DNA of 64,000 nucleotides from Planctomycetaceae bacterium (GTDB lineage Bacteria; Planctomycetota; Planctomycetia; Planctomycetales; Planctomycetaceae), in the NCBI GenBank assembly GCA_020638955.1, contig JACKHO010000008.1, positions 310,001 to 374,000 of the forward strand. Direction: 5' to 3'. Shown here in pieces: positions 42,317 to 50,657 of the stretch. Both the position numbers and the translations under genes were made by a program. Below the pieces are notes generated by a model. It searched no databases. It was not told the DNA's origin and saw only the letters and a list, made by a program, of their open reading frames with translations. Each line of letters starts with the position of its first letter. The first letter of the stretch is position 1.

Positions 42317-43861
42317 TTAGACTTTTTCAACCAAATCGGGGCGATACATCAGGAGCAGGGTACGGTCATCGGACGAGCCCTTCTTCTCATATTTCATCCA
42401 TTCCAGCAGTGCTTTGCCAGAGTCCTCTTCTTTGGCCACCGTGTACAGCAAGCCATCGACGGAGTCACCGTTGGCGAATTTCATTCCTTCGATTTCGCCG
42501 CCCGCAAACAGTTCGACGAGCCGTTTGTCTTCGGGAAAGAAATCGTCGGAAATGCCGTCACACATGGCAGCGAGGGCGACCACGCTTTCTTTCGCTGCGA
42601 ACAGGACTCGTGCACCAAATTCACGTTCGATGTTAGGCGTGGTAATGAACCGCGTTTCCGAGGAATACTCCCCGTGGTCCGCAATACCGAGCAAGGTGCA
42701 GTTTCCATCTTGTGTGTAGATTCCCACTGCACCGTCGCCGACCTGAAGTGCTGCCACAAGGTCACGGTCACCAAGTGGCAGGTGTACCATGACGAGCAGG
42801 GTAGCGTGGAAATCGCGGAGTTGTCGTTCGCGCTGTTGTGCTTCGCGCTGCACCGCGTACAAACTGGCGCGACCCGCCTCACACAAGAAGGTCTTCACTC
42901 GACCGAGGTCCGACGTGTCAGATGGATCAGCCGCGAAACTGCTGGGGACGAATCCGTCGAGCAGTTCGGTGAGTTTGTCGCGTGCTGCGTCGGCACAGGC
43001 ACGAGCCCCAATGCGTGCCAACGGAGCAGAACCAGCACCGTCCGAGACGACAAGAATGGTCCAGTCGTCGACTTTACCAACGGCATAGGCATCATCCCGC
43101 CAGAGCGCCTTGTGCGCGTGCAGGCGTCCCCGCACGCTCGCCGCCGCGATTTTCCACTGCTCGTTTCGCTGTATGGTTTCGGAGACTTCGTGATCAACAG
43201 GATCGGTCTGATCTTCAGGCTCAAGAACTTTCCATTCCGGTTTGATGAACGGCTTGGGCGGCGGCGGAGGTGGAACGGGTGTTCCCGCCTGTTCTTCCAG
43301 GACTTCGCCGGATTGCGTTTGATGCGCGTCAGTGGGGACCTGACCAAGATTTAGAGGAGGTGGTGCCGGCTGAGGTGCATCAGTTGCTTCATCTTCAGAC
43401 TTCACTTTGTCGAGTGGAATTGTCTGCTCGGAAGCTTCTGAGCTTTTCACATCAGCAGCGGCTTCCTGGCTGGCCGCGGCCTCTTCCGACTCCGCATTCA
43501 GGGGCAGCGTCGGTGCCGTTTCGGAGAATTCCCCGGGCGATTCTGTTTCGGGCATAATGACATCAGCGTGCGCGGCGCTATCCGGCTCGGGACTCGATTT
43601 CGTCGGCTCCTGAGACGACTCGTTCGCTGGGGCCGACGGGCTGGGTAGTGGAGTCTGGCCGCTTGCGCGCAGCCGATCTTCCTTGAGGTTTTCGACCCAG
43701 CGAAACTCCGCAATTGATTCCGAAATCTCACCTCGGGAGTATGGAATGACCACTTGAGCGTTCAGGCACTCCTCCAGAAGTTTGGAGCGAGGAGAAGGCA
43801 CCGGGTAAGCGCTCTGCAGTTTGTCCAGTAGTGCGTCAATTTCCTGTTCTGTTCGCTGCAT
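42317..43861 (-). CDS. PP2C-like Ser/Thr phosphatase with long proline/acidic N-terminus (YegK-like)
   Basis: Residues 1-65 are helical, 66-230 a disordered Ser/Pro/Glu stretch, and 235-514 a PP2C phosphatase domain. Metal-binding aspartates are visible in WRDDAYAVG (D256, D257), VVSDGAGS (D274), GDGAVG and SSDDRTLLLMY near the end. The enzyme would reverse phosphorylation by the adjacent kinase. A GGAG lies 10 bases before the ATG. The N-terminal extension may dock VWA partners. Order kinase-phosphatase-VWA is the TerY-P arrangement. Length is well above the usual 250 because of the extension. Confidence 0.85.
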   Translation of the reverse strand: MQRTEQEIDALLDKLQSAYPVPSPRSKLLEECLNAQVVIPYSRGEISESIAEFRWVENLKEDRLRASGQTPLPSPSAPANESSQEPTKSSPEPDSAAHADVIMPETESPGEFSETAPTLPLNAESEEAAASQEAAADVKSSEASEQTIPLDKVKSEDEATDAPQPAPPPLNLGQVPTDAHQTQSGEVLEEQAGTPVPPPPPPKPFIKPEWKVLEPEDQTDPVDHEVSETIQRNEQWKIAAASVRGRLHAHKALWRDDAYAVGKVDDWTILVVSDGAGSAPLARIGARACADAARDKLTELLDGFVPSSFAADPSDTSDLGRVKTFLCEAGRASLYAVQREAQQRERQLRDFHATLLVMVHLPLGDRDLVAALQVGDGAVGIYTQDGNCTLLGIADHGEYSSETRFITTPNIEREFGARVLFAAKESVVALAAMCDGISDDFFPEDKRLVELFAGGEIEGMKFANGDSVDGLLYTVAKEEDSGKALLEWMKYEKKGSSDDRTLLLMYRPDLVEKV

Positions 43862-43906
43862 CGAGCTACATCTCCAAGGTTACCCGTTACTTTGGTGGCG
43901 ACGGGT

Positions 43907-44578
43907 CTAATCGCTTTGTTCGTCAGAGGACGTTGCCTCCGCAGCTTCAAAATTGAATTCCGGAATGACCGTATTGCGGTCAGCAACTGTGCCTGCGGCT
44001 TGCGAGGTATTCGTTACCGACAATGTCACCCACTGCATAAAGGCACCCAGCGTTCCGGGCTGCGTATCTTTCAAATGGACAACAGTGTCGCACACTTTCT
44101 TGAGTGCTGCGTCGTCCGCTTCGGGCCCCGCTCCACAACCAATGAGAAAGGCCGGTGACTTTCGCTTGAATTCCTCGGCGATTTCCTCCCAGTCGTCCGT
44201 CGGTTCCCCATCAGTCAGGATGAACGCCATGGGGCGCCAGTCGCCCTTTTGCGTTTCGCTCGTCTTCCGCACTTCCAGTTCAATGGACTCCATCAGCAGT
44301 TCGATCGCTTCCCCAAATGCGGTCGCTCCCTGGGCTTCGAGAACAGGGACGTCGAATTCTTCGATATCCACCAACGGGACGATTTGCTGTGCCGTGCTGT
44401 CAAAGGTAATGACGCTAATCCAGACCGTTTCAATTGCCTGGGGATCCGTCATTAAGTCGGCTTGCAGACTCCGCAATCCCGCCTCCATGGCATGGATGGG
44501 TTCACCAGACATCGATCCGGACGTGTCGATCACGACATAAACGGGCAGCCGACGGTAGTAGGCAGGGACAGGATCCAT
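43907..44578 (-). CDS. TerY-like VWA protein 3
   Basis: The 223-residue protein is a von Willebrand A domain of the TerY class. The metal site MIDAS is complete: D18, S20, S22 in IDTSGSMSGEP, then GATAFG and ILTDGEPTDDW. 'RRLPVYVVID' at the start is the TerY hallmark. A short acidic tail follows. These domains bind Mg2+ or Mn2+ and mediate protein assembly; in TerY-P systems they act with the kinase and phosphatase. It is closest by eye to the next VWA gene upstream (44658-45293), so the two arose by tandem duplication. No signal peptide, so cytoplasmic. Confidence 0.85.
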   Translation of the reverse strand: MDPVPAYYRRLPVYVVIDTSGSMSGEPIHAMEAGLRSLQADLMTDPQAIETVWISVITFDSTAQQIVPLVDIEEFDVPVLEAQGATAFGEAIELLMESIELEVRKTSETQKGDWRPMAFILTDGEPTDDWEEIAEEFKRKSPAFLIGCGAGPEADDAALKKVCDTVVHLKDTQPGTLGAFMQWVTLSVTNTSQAAGTVADRNTVIPEFNFEAAEATSSDEQSD

Positions 44579-44657
44579 AAGGGCGAATGTCGGGGCAATG
44601 CCCCGACGAGGAAATACGTTGCGAAAGAACGGGGAAGGGCGCTAGCACCCACACGAC

Positions 44658-45293
44658 CTAAGGAACAATGACAATTCCTTTGTCTTCCGGAAGTGCCGGC
44701 AGGTTGACGGCCGCATCGCCCTGTTGAGCAACGCTCTGGCTGGTCGTGGTAATGGACGCAGTAACCCAGGCCATGAAGGCGCCGAGTGTTCCGGGAGAAG
44801 TGTCCTGCAGGCGAATGACGACTTCGGTAATTTGCTTGAGCACGGTGTCCTGTGCTCCAGGGCCAGCGGCACACGCAATGACATTACCTGGCCGTTTCTG
44901 CTTCAGTTGGTCAGCCGGGCCTTGCCAGGAGTCGGTCGGGGCGCCGTCTGTCATAATGAAGACCAGCGGTTTCCAGTCTCCCTTCTGGGTTGCCGTGGTG
45001 GTCTTGCACTCGTTGTTGATGCAATCCATAAGCAGTTTCAAAGCGCCGCCCAGAGAGGTGGTGCCCGTGGCATTGAGTGGCGGTTCGTTAAACGCTCCGA
45101 TTTCAGTGAGCGGAACAACCTGCTTGGCCGTACTGTCGAAAGTAATGACGCTCATCCACACCGTTTCGAGCGCCTGGGGGTCGGACTGCAAATCGTTCAG
45201 CAGTGAGCGGAGTCCCTGTCGTACGGCCTCAATGGGCTCGCCCATCATGGACCCTGAAGTGTCGAGAAGCAGGTAAACGGGCAGGCGACGCAT
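44658..45293 (-). CDS. TerY-like VWA protein 2
   Basis: The 211-residue VWA protein has D11, S13 and S15 in LDTSGSMMGEP, and GTTSLG and IMTDGAPTD for the rest of the metal site. It shares many blocks with its downstream neighbour ('QALETVWMSVITFDSTAKQVVPL', 'LQDTSPGTLGAFMAWVTASI'). The end is short without the zinc tail. It sits in the middle of the operon, spaced 79 bases from the following gene. It should form complexes with partners in the cytoplasm. Which protein it binds is not shown. Confidence 0.85.
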   Translation of the reverse strand: MRRLPVYLLLDTSGSMMGEPIEAVRQGLRSLLNDLQSDPQALETVWMSVITFDSTAKQVVPLTEIGAFNEPPLNATGTTSLGGALKLLMDCINNECKTTTATQKGDWKPLVFIMTDGAPTDSWQGPADQLKQKRPGNVIACAAGPGAQDTVLKQITEVVIRLQDTSPGTLGAFMAWVTASITTTSQSVAQQGDAAVNLPALPEDKGIVIVP

Positions 45294-45414
45294 GGTAATT
45301 CCTCTTCGTTGCTCTGGATGATGAATGACTTAAGTTGATTTCCGCAGGGGCATGGCTGGGAACGTGGACCAGCCAGCAGTGGATCAGGTTGATTTCAGTT
45401 TTTTGTGGAAAATG

Positions 45415-46437
45415 TCAGCCTTGCGACTGACGCACATCGAATCCGCCGCCACCGCCGCCCATTTCGCATTGCTGATGGCAGCGAGGACAGACGAAACGCA
45501 TTTGATTCGGAGAGACGCACAAAATGGCCCCGCACTCACAGGCTCCCGCGCCAGGAGCATGGCAGTGCGGACATTCGGGGACTCCCATGAGTTGAGAGGT
45601 GTTAATGGACGACGCTTCTCCCATCGAGCCTTCCAGCTCCTCCGGCTGAAGCGGGTGTGAAGCGAACGCCTGATAAGTTCCGCCGTATTCATCGCGCCTA
45701 AAACGCATGAGGTACGGCAGATTGCGTTTCTGGCACCAGGCATGCAGGAACACCTGCCGCGGCGGCCCCTGATGTCGGGCACTGGGGGCGGCAACTTCCA
45801 GTTCGTCCGGCAGGGAAGGGAGATTCAGTTCCTGTCCCTCGCCGCCCGACTGCAAATGGGTACTTGTGGACTGCATGGACTGTGTGAGCCAAATGAACAA
45901 CTTGCGCCATGTTTCGCTGTTCATTTCCTTCATTTGCAGCACTATGTCGGTGACCTGTTTGAGGACCCAGGGATCGGCGTCTTCACCAACGGCAATTCCG
46001 TAAATGTTCGCAATGCCCACACTGCTGCCACGGCGAATGTCCTGAGCGGCAGGCTCCCAGTTGTCGGTTGGTTCACCGTCGGTCAACAAAATGACAATGG
46101 GCTTGTAGTCTGCCTTGAATTCGCCACCACGCTGACGCACTTCTTTGGAAATGCACTGTTTCACGAGTTGCAGGGCCGACCCCAATGCCGTACCAGAGCG
46201 AATGGTGAGTCGCGGCATTTGGAATGCCAGCACTTCGGTGAGTGGTACTACCTGTTTGGCGTACGAAGAGAAGGTGATGAGGCTAACGTAAATGGTCTCA
46301 ATCGCCATGGGATCGCCGCGGAGGGCGTCGATCATGTCGAGGACGCCGCGTTGGGCATCGGCAATGGCTGGACCAGCCATGGACTCCGAACAATCCAGCA
46401 CAATGTAAACTGGTAACCGCCGGACGTAATCACTCAT
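45415..46437 (-). CDS. TerY-like VWA protein 1 with C-terminal zinc-binding (TerY-C-like) domain
   Basis: The 340-residue protein has a VWA domain (D15, S17, S19 in LDCSESMAG; 'LLTDGEPTDNW') and an added C-terminal domain. The latter shows 'VFLHAWCQKRNLPYLMRF' and cysteine clusters CPHCHAPGAGACECGAILC and CPRCHQQC, consistent with two zinc sites, as in the TerY C-terminal domain. The tail is glycine-rich. In known TerY proteins this zinc tail accompanies the VWA domain. The gene follows the two TerF-like VWA genes by 42 bases and begins the TerY part of the operon. Confidence 0.85.
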   Translation of the reverse strand: MSDYVRRLPVYIVLDCSESMAGPAIADAQRGVLDMIDALRGDPMAIETIYVSLITFSSYAKQVVPLTEVLAFQMPRLTIRSGTALGSALQLVKQCISKEVRQRGGEFKADYKPIVILLTDGEPTDNWEPAAQDIRRGSSVGIANIYGIAVGEDADPWVLKQVTDIVLQMKEMNSETWRKLFIWLTQSMQSTSTHLQSGGEGQELNLPSLPDELEVAAPSARHQGPPRQVFLHAWCQKRNLPYLMRFRRDEYGGTYQAFASHPLQPEELEGSMGEASSINTSQLMGVPECPHCHAPGAGACECGAILCVSPNQMRFVCPRCHQQCEMGGGGGGFDVRQSQG

Positions 46438-46479
46438 GGCTTCGCTCTCGCCGAAGAAATTGGGTTCAGTGAAAAAGTA

Positions 46480-47532
46480 TTACTGGATAACCACCGTCTG
46501 TTTGATTCTGGTTCCGCCGACTTCCAGCTCAAAATACTGCGATGACGCAGGCATGGTGAATTCTGCCTGACCATGCAGTCCGTCTGAGAAGTAGCAGACT
46601 TCGTTTCCCTGGTCGTCAAAGACCGTGGCATTGGGGGCCACGACGCGGTTTTCGTCGACCAGTTCGGAAATGATTTCAGTGACGGCTCGCATTTCGACCG
46701 CGATTTTGTGATCCCAAATGTCGACGCTGGTGCCCGTGTCGAGGTCGTCGAGTTCTTCCATTTGGCTTTCGTCGATGCTGTTGCCCACACCAATAAGGAC
46801 GAACTTCACAAAGTTGCGTGTTCCGGCTTCGATTTCTTTGGCGAGCTGCGTGGTGTACCGCTTGAGAGCATCAAGGTCGTCGAGTCGTCCGTCAGTGAGG
46901 AAGACATAAATGCCGCGTTTGGCGTCGTGGAAACGATCAACGAAATACTTGGCTGCCGGTGTGAGCACCGTCCCTTCGCCAAAAGTCACCTTTTGAGGTC
47001 CGGAAATCTTCAGGCCACGGCATTCGTCGGTGGTGAAATCCCCCATGACTTCATAGTCACCCCCTTTGCCGCAGGCCCAGTAAATGACAGTCGTTCCGCC
47101 ATCTTCGTCGAGTTCATCTGCGAGATAGCTGATGAAGTCTTGTGCGAGCGGTTCCACAATGTTGTCTGTGAACTTGAGGAAGCCGCGTTGGATGGCGTCT
47201 TCGTAGGCGTTCTTCTTCAGGCGGCGAACTTTCACGCCGTCTTCGGTGGCGGCCTGAATCCAGCCCTTCCGCTCGTACTCGTCCATGATGTTGGGCGGTA
47301 CCGAACCGGTGAGGTTTCGTCCGTACCAGTTTTTCATGGAAGCACTGGCATCCAGGGCAACGCCCGTCTGCCAGTTTTCAGCCATGCCCCCTTTGAGTTC
47401 CTGCTGCCAAATTGTGAATTCGACATGGAGCTGGTCCCCTTCCTTCCGGACATAGACCTTGCCGAATTCTTTGGCGGTATCGCCAGTCGGGATGAGAGTG
47501 CTCTGCTGGCGAGACTGTTGGTGGGAACTCAT
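46480..47532 (-). CDS. TerF-like VWA protein 2
   Basis: This is a larger VWA protein of 350 residues, distinct from TerY. The metal site has D61, S63, S65 in ALDASASMKNWYG and 'VFLTDGRLDDLDAL', with a TVLTPA threonine region. A 'GWIQAATEDGVKVRRLKKNAYEDAIQRGF' helical insert and a C-terminal small beta domain ('VVAPNATVFDDQGNEVCYFSDGLHG...') are shared with its upstream neighbour. The plan resembles TerF or copine-like VWA proteins of tellurite-resistance clusters. Cytoplasmic. The pair arose by duplication, since the end blocks are nearly interchangeable. Confidence 0.75.
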   Translation of the reverse strand: MSSHQQSRQQSTLIPTGDTAKEFGKVYVRKEGDQLHVEFTIWQQELKGGMAENWQTGVALDASASMKNWYGRNLTGSVPPNIMDEYERKGWIQAATEDGVKVRRLKKNAYEDAIQRGFLKFTDNIVEPLAQDFISYLADELDEDGGTTVIYWACGKGGDYEVMGDFTTDECRGLKISGPQKVTFGEGTVLTPAAKYFVDRFHDAKRGIYVFLTDGRLDDLDALKRYTTQLAKEIEAGTRNFVKFVLIGVGNSIDESQMEELDDLDTGTSVDIWDHKIAVEMRAVTEIISELVDENRVVAPNATVFDDQGNEVCYFSDGLHGQAEFTMPASSQYFELEVGGTRIKQTVVIQ

Positions 47533-47625
47533 AGGGCCGCTGTTCCTGTTGTACTTGAGTTCGTGCTAAGCGGCTTCCCTGCCTCCGGTTTCCGTTGATC
47601 ATTCACATCACGGCACGCAATGCAA

Positions 47626-48570
47626 TCAGGGCACAACTTCCGAAATGTCCTGTGTGACATCAGCTCGGGGAGTGTGTACTGTGAATGACTTACAACCGGC
47701 TGGGAGACGGAATCGAAACTTGCCGGGGAGGCCGTCGGAGTAGTTTTTTACTTCCTGGCCTTTGTCGTCGAGAATGGTCGCATTGGGGGCGACAATTTTG
47801 TCTTCGGTCATCAGTTCGCCGAACACGGCTCCGAGAATGTCATCCTGATCCTTCATGTGAGCGGCAATACCGCTGCTGAACAGGTCAACTTCTTCTGCGA
47901 GGTCGGTCCCTTCGAACATGTCGTCGAAGCTTTCAAGCTGGTCCGCATCGACTTCCTGTCCGACTCCAATGAGCACGAACTTCAGCGTATCCTTGGCCCG
48001 GGTTCCATCCTCGTACTGCTTGACGAGTTTCTTGCCGAGTTCCATGCAGTAGTTCTTACTGTCTTCTTCGTCCTGGATGAATCCGTCGGTGATAATGACA
48101 GCCAATGTCCATTCAGAGTCTTTGTCGACTTCATCGACAATGTGTTTCAGGACGGGCAACAGGTGGGTGCCTTTGCCCCATTTCTTTTTCTTCGGACCGG
48201 TGATCGGGGCTGTGTCGCAGCCATCTTCGTCGAACTCACCAATCATTTCGGTTTCGTCGCCCTGGCCCAAAGCCCAGTAGAGCATGGGGACGGTGCCGCT
48301 TTTGGATGCTTCCGTGAGAATGCTACCGAGCTTGCGAGCCACCTTCTCAACGTAGTTAGGCTTTGGTTCGGAGAAGACATCACCCTCTTCCCCGTACATT
48401 TCTTTAATGGAGCGGGAAGCGTCGAGAGCGAGACAAACGCGCGATTCACCTTCGCCGACCAGATCTTCCACCTTGGGCATAATGCAGGCGACGACTTCCA
48501 GTGAGCCATCGGGCTGCTTCAGAACGTTGACGTCAGCCAATGGACGTACGGTGCGGGTGATTTTAGCCAT
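47626..48570 (-). CDS. TerF-like VWA protein 1, first gene of the operon
   Basis: The 314-residue protein starts 'MAKITRTVRPLADVNVLKQPDGSLEVVACIMPKVEDLVG' and has D50, S52, S54 in LALDASRSIKEMYG, with 'VIITDGFIQDEEDS' as the later metal-site strand. The C-terminal block 'KIVAPNATILDDKGQEVKNYSDGLPGKFRFRLPAGCKSFTV' matches the neighbour. Acidic residues are abundant. Nothing coding is upstream on this strand until the aldolase gene at 48780, so the operon promoter should lie in 48571-48779. It is probably co-transcribed with the eight genes downstream, whose gaps are 30-121 bases. Confidence 0.75.
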   Translation of the reverse strand: MAKITRTVRPLADVNVLKQPDGSLEVVACIMPKVEDLVGEGESRVCLALDASRSIKEMYGEEGDVFSEPKPNYVEKVARKLGSILTEASKSGTVPMLYWALGQGDETEMIGEFDEDGCDTAPITGPKKKKWGKGTHLLPVLKHIVDEVDKDSEWTLAVIITDGFIQDEEDSKNYCMELGKKLVKQYEDGTRAKDTLKFVLIGVGQEVDADQLESFDDMFEGTDLAEEVDLFSSGIAAHMKDQDDILGAVFGELMTEDKIVAPNATILDDKGQEVKNYSDGLPGKFRFRLPAGCKSFTVHTPRADVTQDISEVVP

Positions 48571-48779
48571 GCTCGGTTCCTTGCCTCACATTGATCAGAT
48601 GTGGCCTCAACAATTGTTCTCTCGTGGCCGTTGCGAAAACGGAACACTCATGTAGCGTCGCGTGACACTGCTCAATTGTCAACGCACTAGCACTGCCGTT
48701 GCGTCGAAATGCAGCAGGTCAACTCTCGGTTCGGACGCAGATTGGCCCAACGTGTTCCACGCAGTTGGCGGAATGCAAA

Positions 48780-49664
48780 TTAGAAACCCGCTGTCTGCAA
48801 TTCTTCCAGCAACTCGTTCTGGCTGGTTGCCGAAAGTCGCGCGTTAGGCAATCTGGGTGGACCGACATTCACGCCCTGCCGCTTCATCAACGCTTTCGCC
48901 GATGCCATGTAGCCCCGTTTGACGAGGATGTCGACCAGCCTGATGGACTGAATTTGGTACTTCCTTGCCGTTTCGAAATCGCCTTGGGCGTAGGCCTCCA
49001 TCAGTTTCAAGTAAATGCTCGCCGCGAAGTTGTACGTGCTGCCGACCGCGCCCGTGGCACCGCAGGCGAGTGCCGGGAGCAGCATTTCGTCAACACCCCA
49101 CAGGATGTCGAACCGATCACCAAATTCGCTCAGGCATTTCTGAAAGACAATAAGGTCTGGGTTGGTGAACTTCAGGCCGGCAAGTGTTGGTATGGCGTCG
49201 GCTGCCTGCCGCAGGAATTCCACCATCGACAGCGACACGTTGGTCATGCTGGGAATGTCGTAGAAATAGAACGGCGTGTTGGGAGCAGCGGAGGCGACGA
49301 GTTTGCAGCAGTCAACAAGCGTGCTGACATTGCCGGGCTTAAAGTAACTGGGGGCCAGCATCGCAATGGCCTTTGCACCGTGCTGCTCTGCGTGGGCGGC
49401 GAGAGTTCGCGAGTTCTCCAGGCAGTTTTCACCGACGTGGACAATGACGTCGAGGCCTGAATTGTGAGTGACTTCGGCCCAGCGCACCGCGAATTGCAGG
49501 CGTTCCTCGGTGGTCAAGGAGTGACTTTCTCCTGTAGTGCCGCAAATGAACGCGGCCTGAACCTTGTTCGTCACCAGGTGACTGGCCTGAGTTTCCACGA
49601 CGTCCAAATTGATTGAGGTGTCGTCGTGGAAGGGAGAATGCGTGGCTGCGATGAGTCCGGTCAT
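48780..49664 (-). CDS. N-acetylneuraminate lyase-like aldolase (DapA/NanA family)
   Basis: The 294-residue TIM barrel enzyme has GTTGE at 42-46, Tyr135 in FYFYDIPS and the Schiff-base lysine Lys165 in GLKFTNPD. The YDIP motif and 'GVDEMLLPALACGATGAVGSTYNFA' are typical of N-acetylneuraminate lyases rather than dihydrodipicolinate synthase. It would split sialic acid into N-acetylmannosamine and pyruvate in the cytoplasm. No other sialic acid gene is near, so substrate remains inferred. It diverges from the SDR gene and precedes the VWA operon by over 200 bases. Confidence 0.8.
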   Translation of the reverse strand: MTGLIAATHSPFHDDTSINLDVVETQASHLVTNKVQAAFICGTTGESHSLTTEERLQFAVRWAEVTHNSGLDVIVHVGENCLENSRTLAAHAEQHGAKAIAMLAPSYFKPGNVSTLVDCCKLVASAAPNTPFYFYDIPSMTNVSLSMVEFLRQAADAIPTLAGLKFTNPDLIVFQKCLSEFGDRFDILWGVDEMLLPALACGATGAVGSTYNFAASIYLKLMEAYAQGDFETARKYQIQSIRLVDILVKRGYMASAKALMKRQGVNVGPPRLPNARLSATSQNELLEELQTAGF

Positions 49665-49874
49665 CGGATGGGATCTTCATGGTCGAGAGTGGGAATGAAC
49701 GCTTCGTCGCTGGTTGCTCGGATGTGATCTCGCAAACGGTCAACGCAGGCTCAATGTATCTCGGCGTCTTGAAAATGGCGATGGAGAACGATGTTCGGGA
49801 CTAACTCGGAATTTGCTGGCGAAGTGGCATTGTCGGCTATAATGAGGGGACGTGAACTTGCAGGAGGAAGAGCC

Positions 49875-50618
49875 ATGAGTGAATTGAATGCTGTGGTGAC
49901 CGGAGGAGCCGTCCGGATTGGCCGGGCAATTGCGCTACGTATGGCCGTGGCGGGGTGGAATGTGTGCATTCATTACGGTCAGTCGGAACGGGAGGCGAAA
50001 CAAACCGTTTCCGAACTGGAACTGCTGGGGGTGAAGGCGACCTGTGTGCCGGCTGACCTCAACCAACCGGTGTCGGCTGCAAAGCAGGTTTTCCAGCATG
50101 CGTCGGACAAGCTGGGGGCGGTGTCTTGTTTGATTAACAACGCGGCCATTTTTCGAGAAGGAACATTGGCGTCGACGACCGAGTTGGAATGGGATGCGCA
50201 CTTCGAGACGAACGTGAAGGCCCCGTTCTTTCTTTCGCAAGAGTTCGCTCGGCAGTGCCGCAAGGGCGGGAGTATTATTAATCTCATCGACTGGCGTGGC
50301 ACGCATCCGGTTCCGGGGCACGTTGCCTATGCTCAGACAAAGAGTGCACTCGTTGCCCAGACGCGATTGCTGGCCCAAGAATTGGGCCCGGATATTCGAG
50401 TCAACGGCATTGCGCCCGGAGCAATTCTTCCACCGCCCGGTAAGGGACAGGAAGTGCTGGAGACACGTGCTGTTCGAAATCCTTTACGCCGTGTGGGCGC
50501 GGCAGATGACATTACCCGGACAGTCATGTTTCTGCTTGAGTCACCGTTCATTACTGGCGAAATCGTCCACGTATCGGGCGGAGAACATTTGGCCGCTGGC
50601 AAAAGCTATGGAGCATAG
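49875..50618 (+). CDS. Short-chain dehydrogenase/reductase (pteridine reductase-like)
   Basis: AGGAGG lies 8 bases before the ATG at 49875 (MSELNAVVTGGAVRIGRAIALRM), so the longer frame from 49791 is rejected. The 247-residue protein has the TGGxxRIG cofactor loop, 'LINNAAIF', the catalytic 'YAQTKSAL' (Tyr, Lys) and 'VNGIAPGAI'. The 'TGGAVRIGRAIA' loop followed by an arginine-type NADPH choice is typical of FolM/pteridine reductases. It probably reduces dihydropteridines or a similar substrate in the cytoplasm. Single gene between divergent and convergent neighbours. Confidence 0.8.
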   Translation: MSELNAVVTGGAVRIGRAIALRMAVAGWNVCIHYGQSEREAKQTVSELELLGVKATCVPADLNQPVSAAKQVFQHASDKLGAVSCLINNAAIFREGTLASTTELEWDAHFETNVKAPFFLSQEFARQCRKGGSIINLIDWRGTHPVPGHVAYAQTKSALVAQTRLLAQELGPDIRVNGIAPGAILPPPGKGQEVLETRAVRNPLRRVGAADDITRTVMFLLESPFITGEIVHVSGGEHLAAGKSYGA

Positions 50619-50657
50619 CTGCCTGCGGTTTGAGACGCTGTTCCAGTAATGACCTGG

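Noticed and set aside
41795..43354. 519-residue plus-strand open frame
   Set aside because: Antisense shadow of the kinase and PP2C genes, which show full motif sets on the minus strand.
46708..47598. 296-residue plus-strand open frame
   Set aside because: Antisense shadow of a TerF-like VWA gene.
48649..48682. TTGACA and TACATG as a sigma-70 promoter of the VWA operon
   Set aside because: The spacing of 22 bases is too long for a credible promoter.
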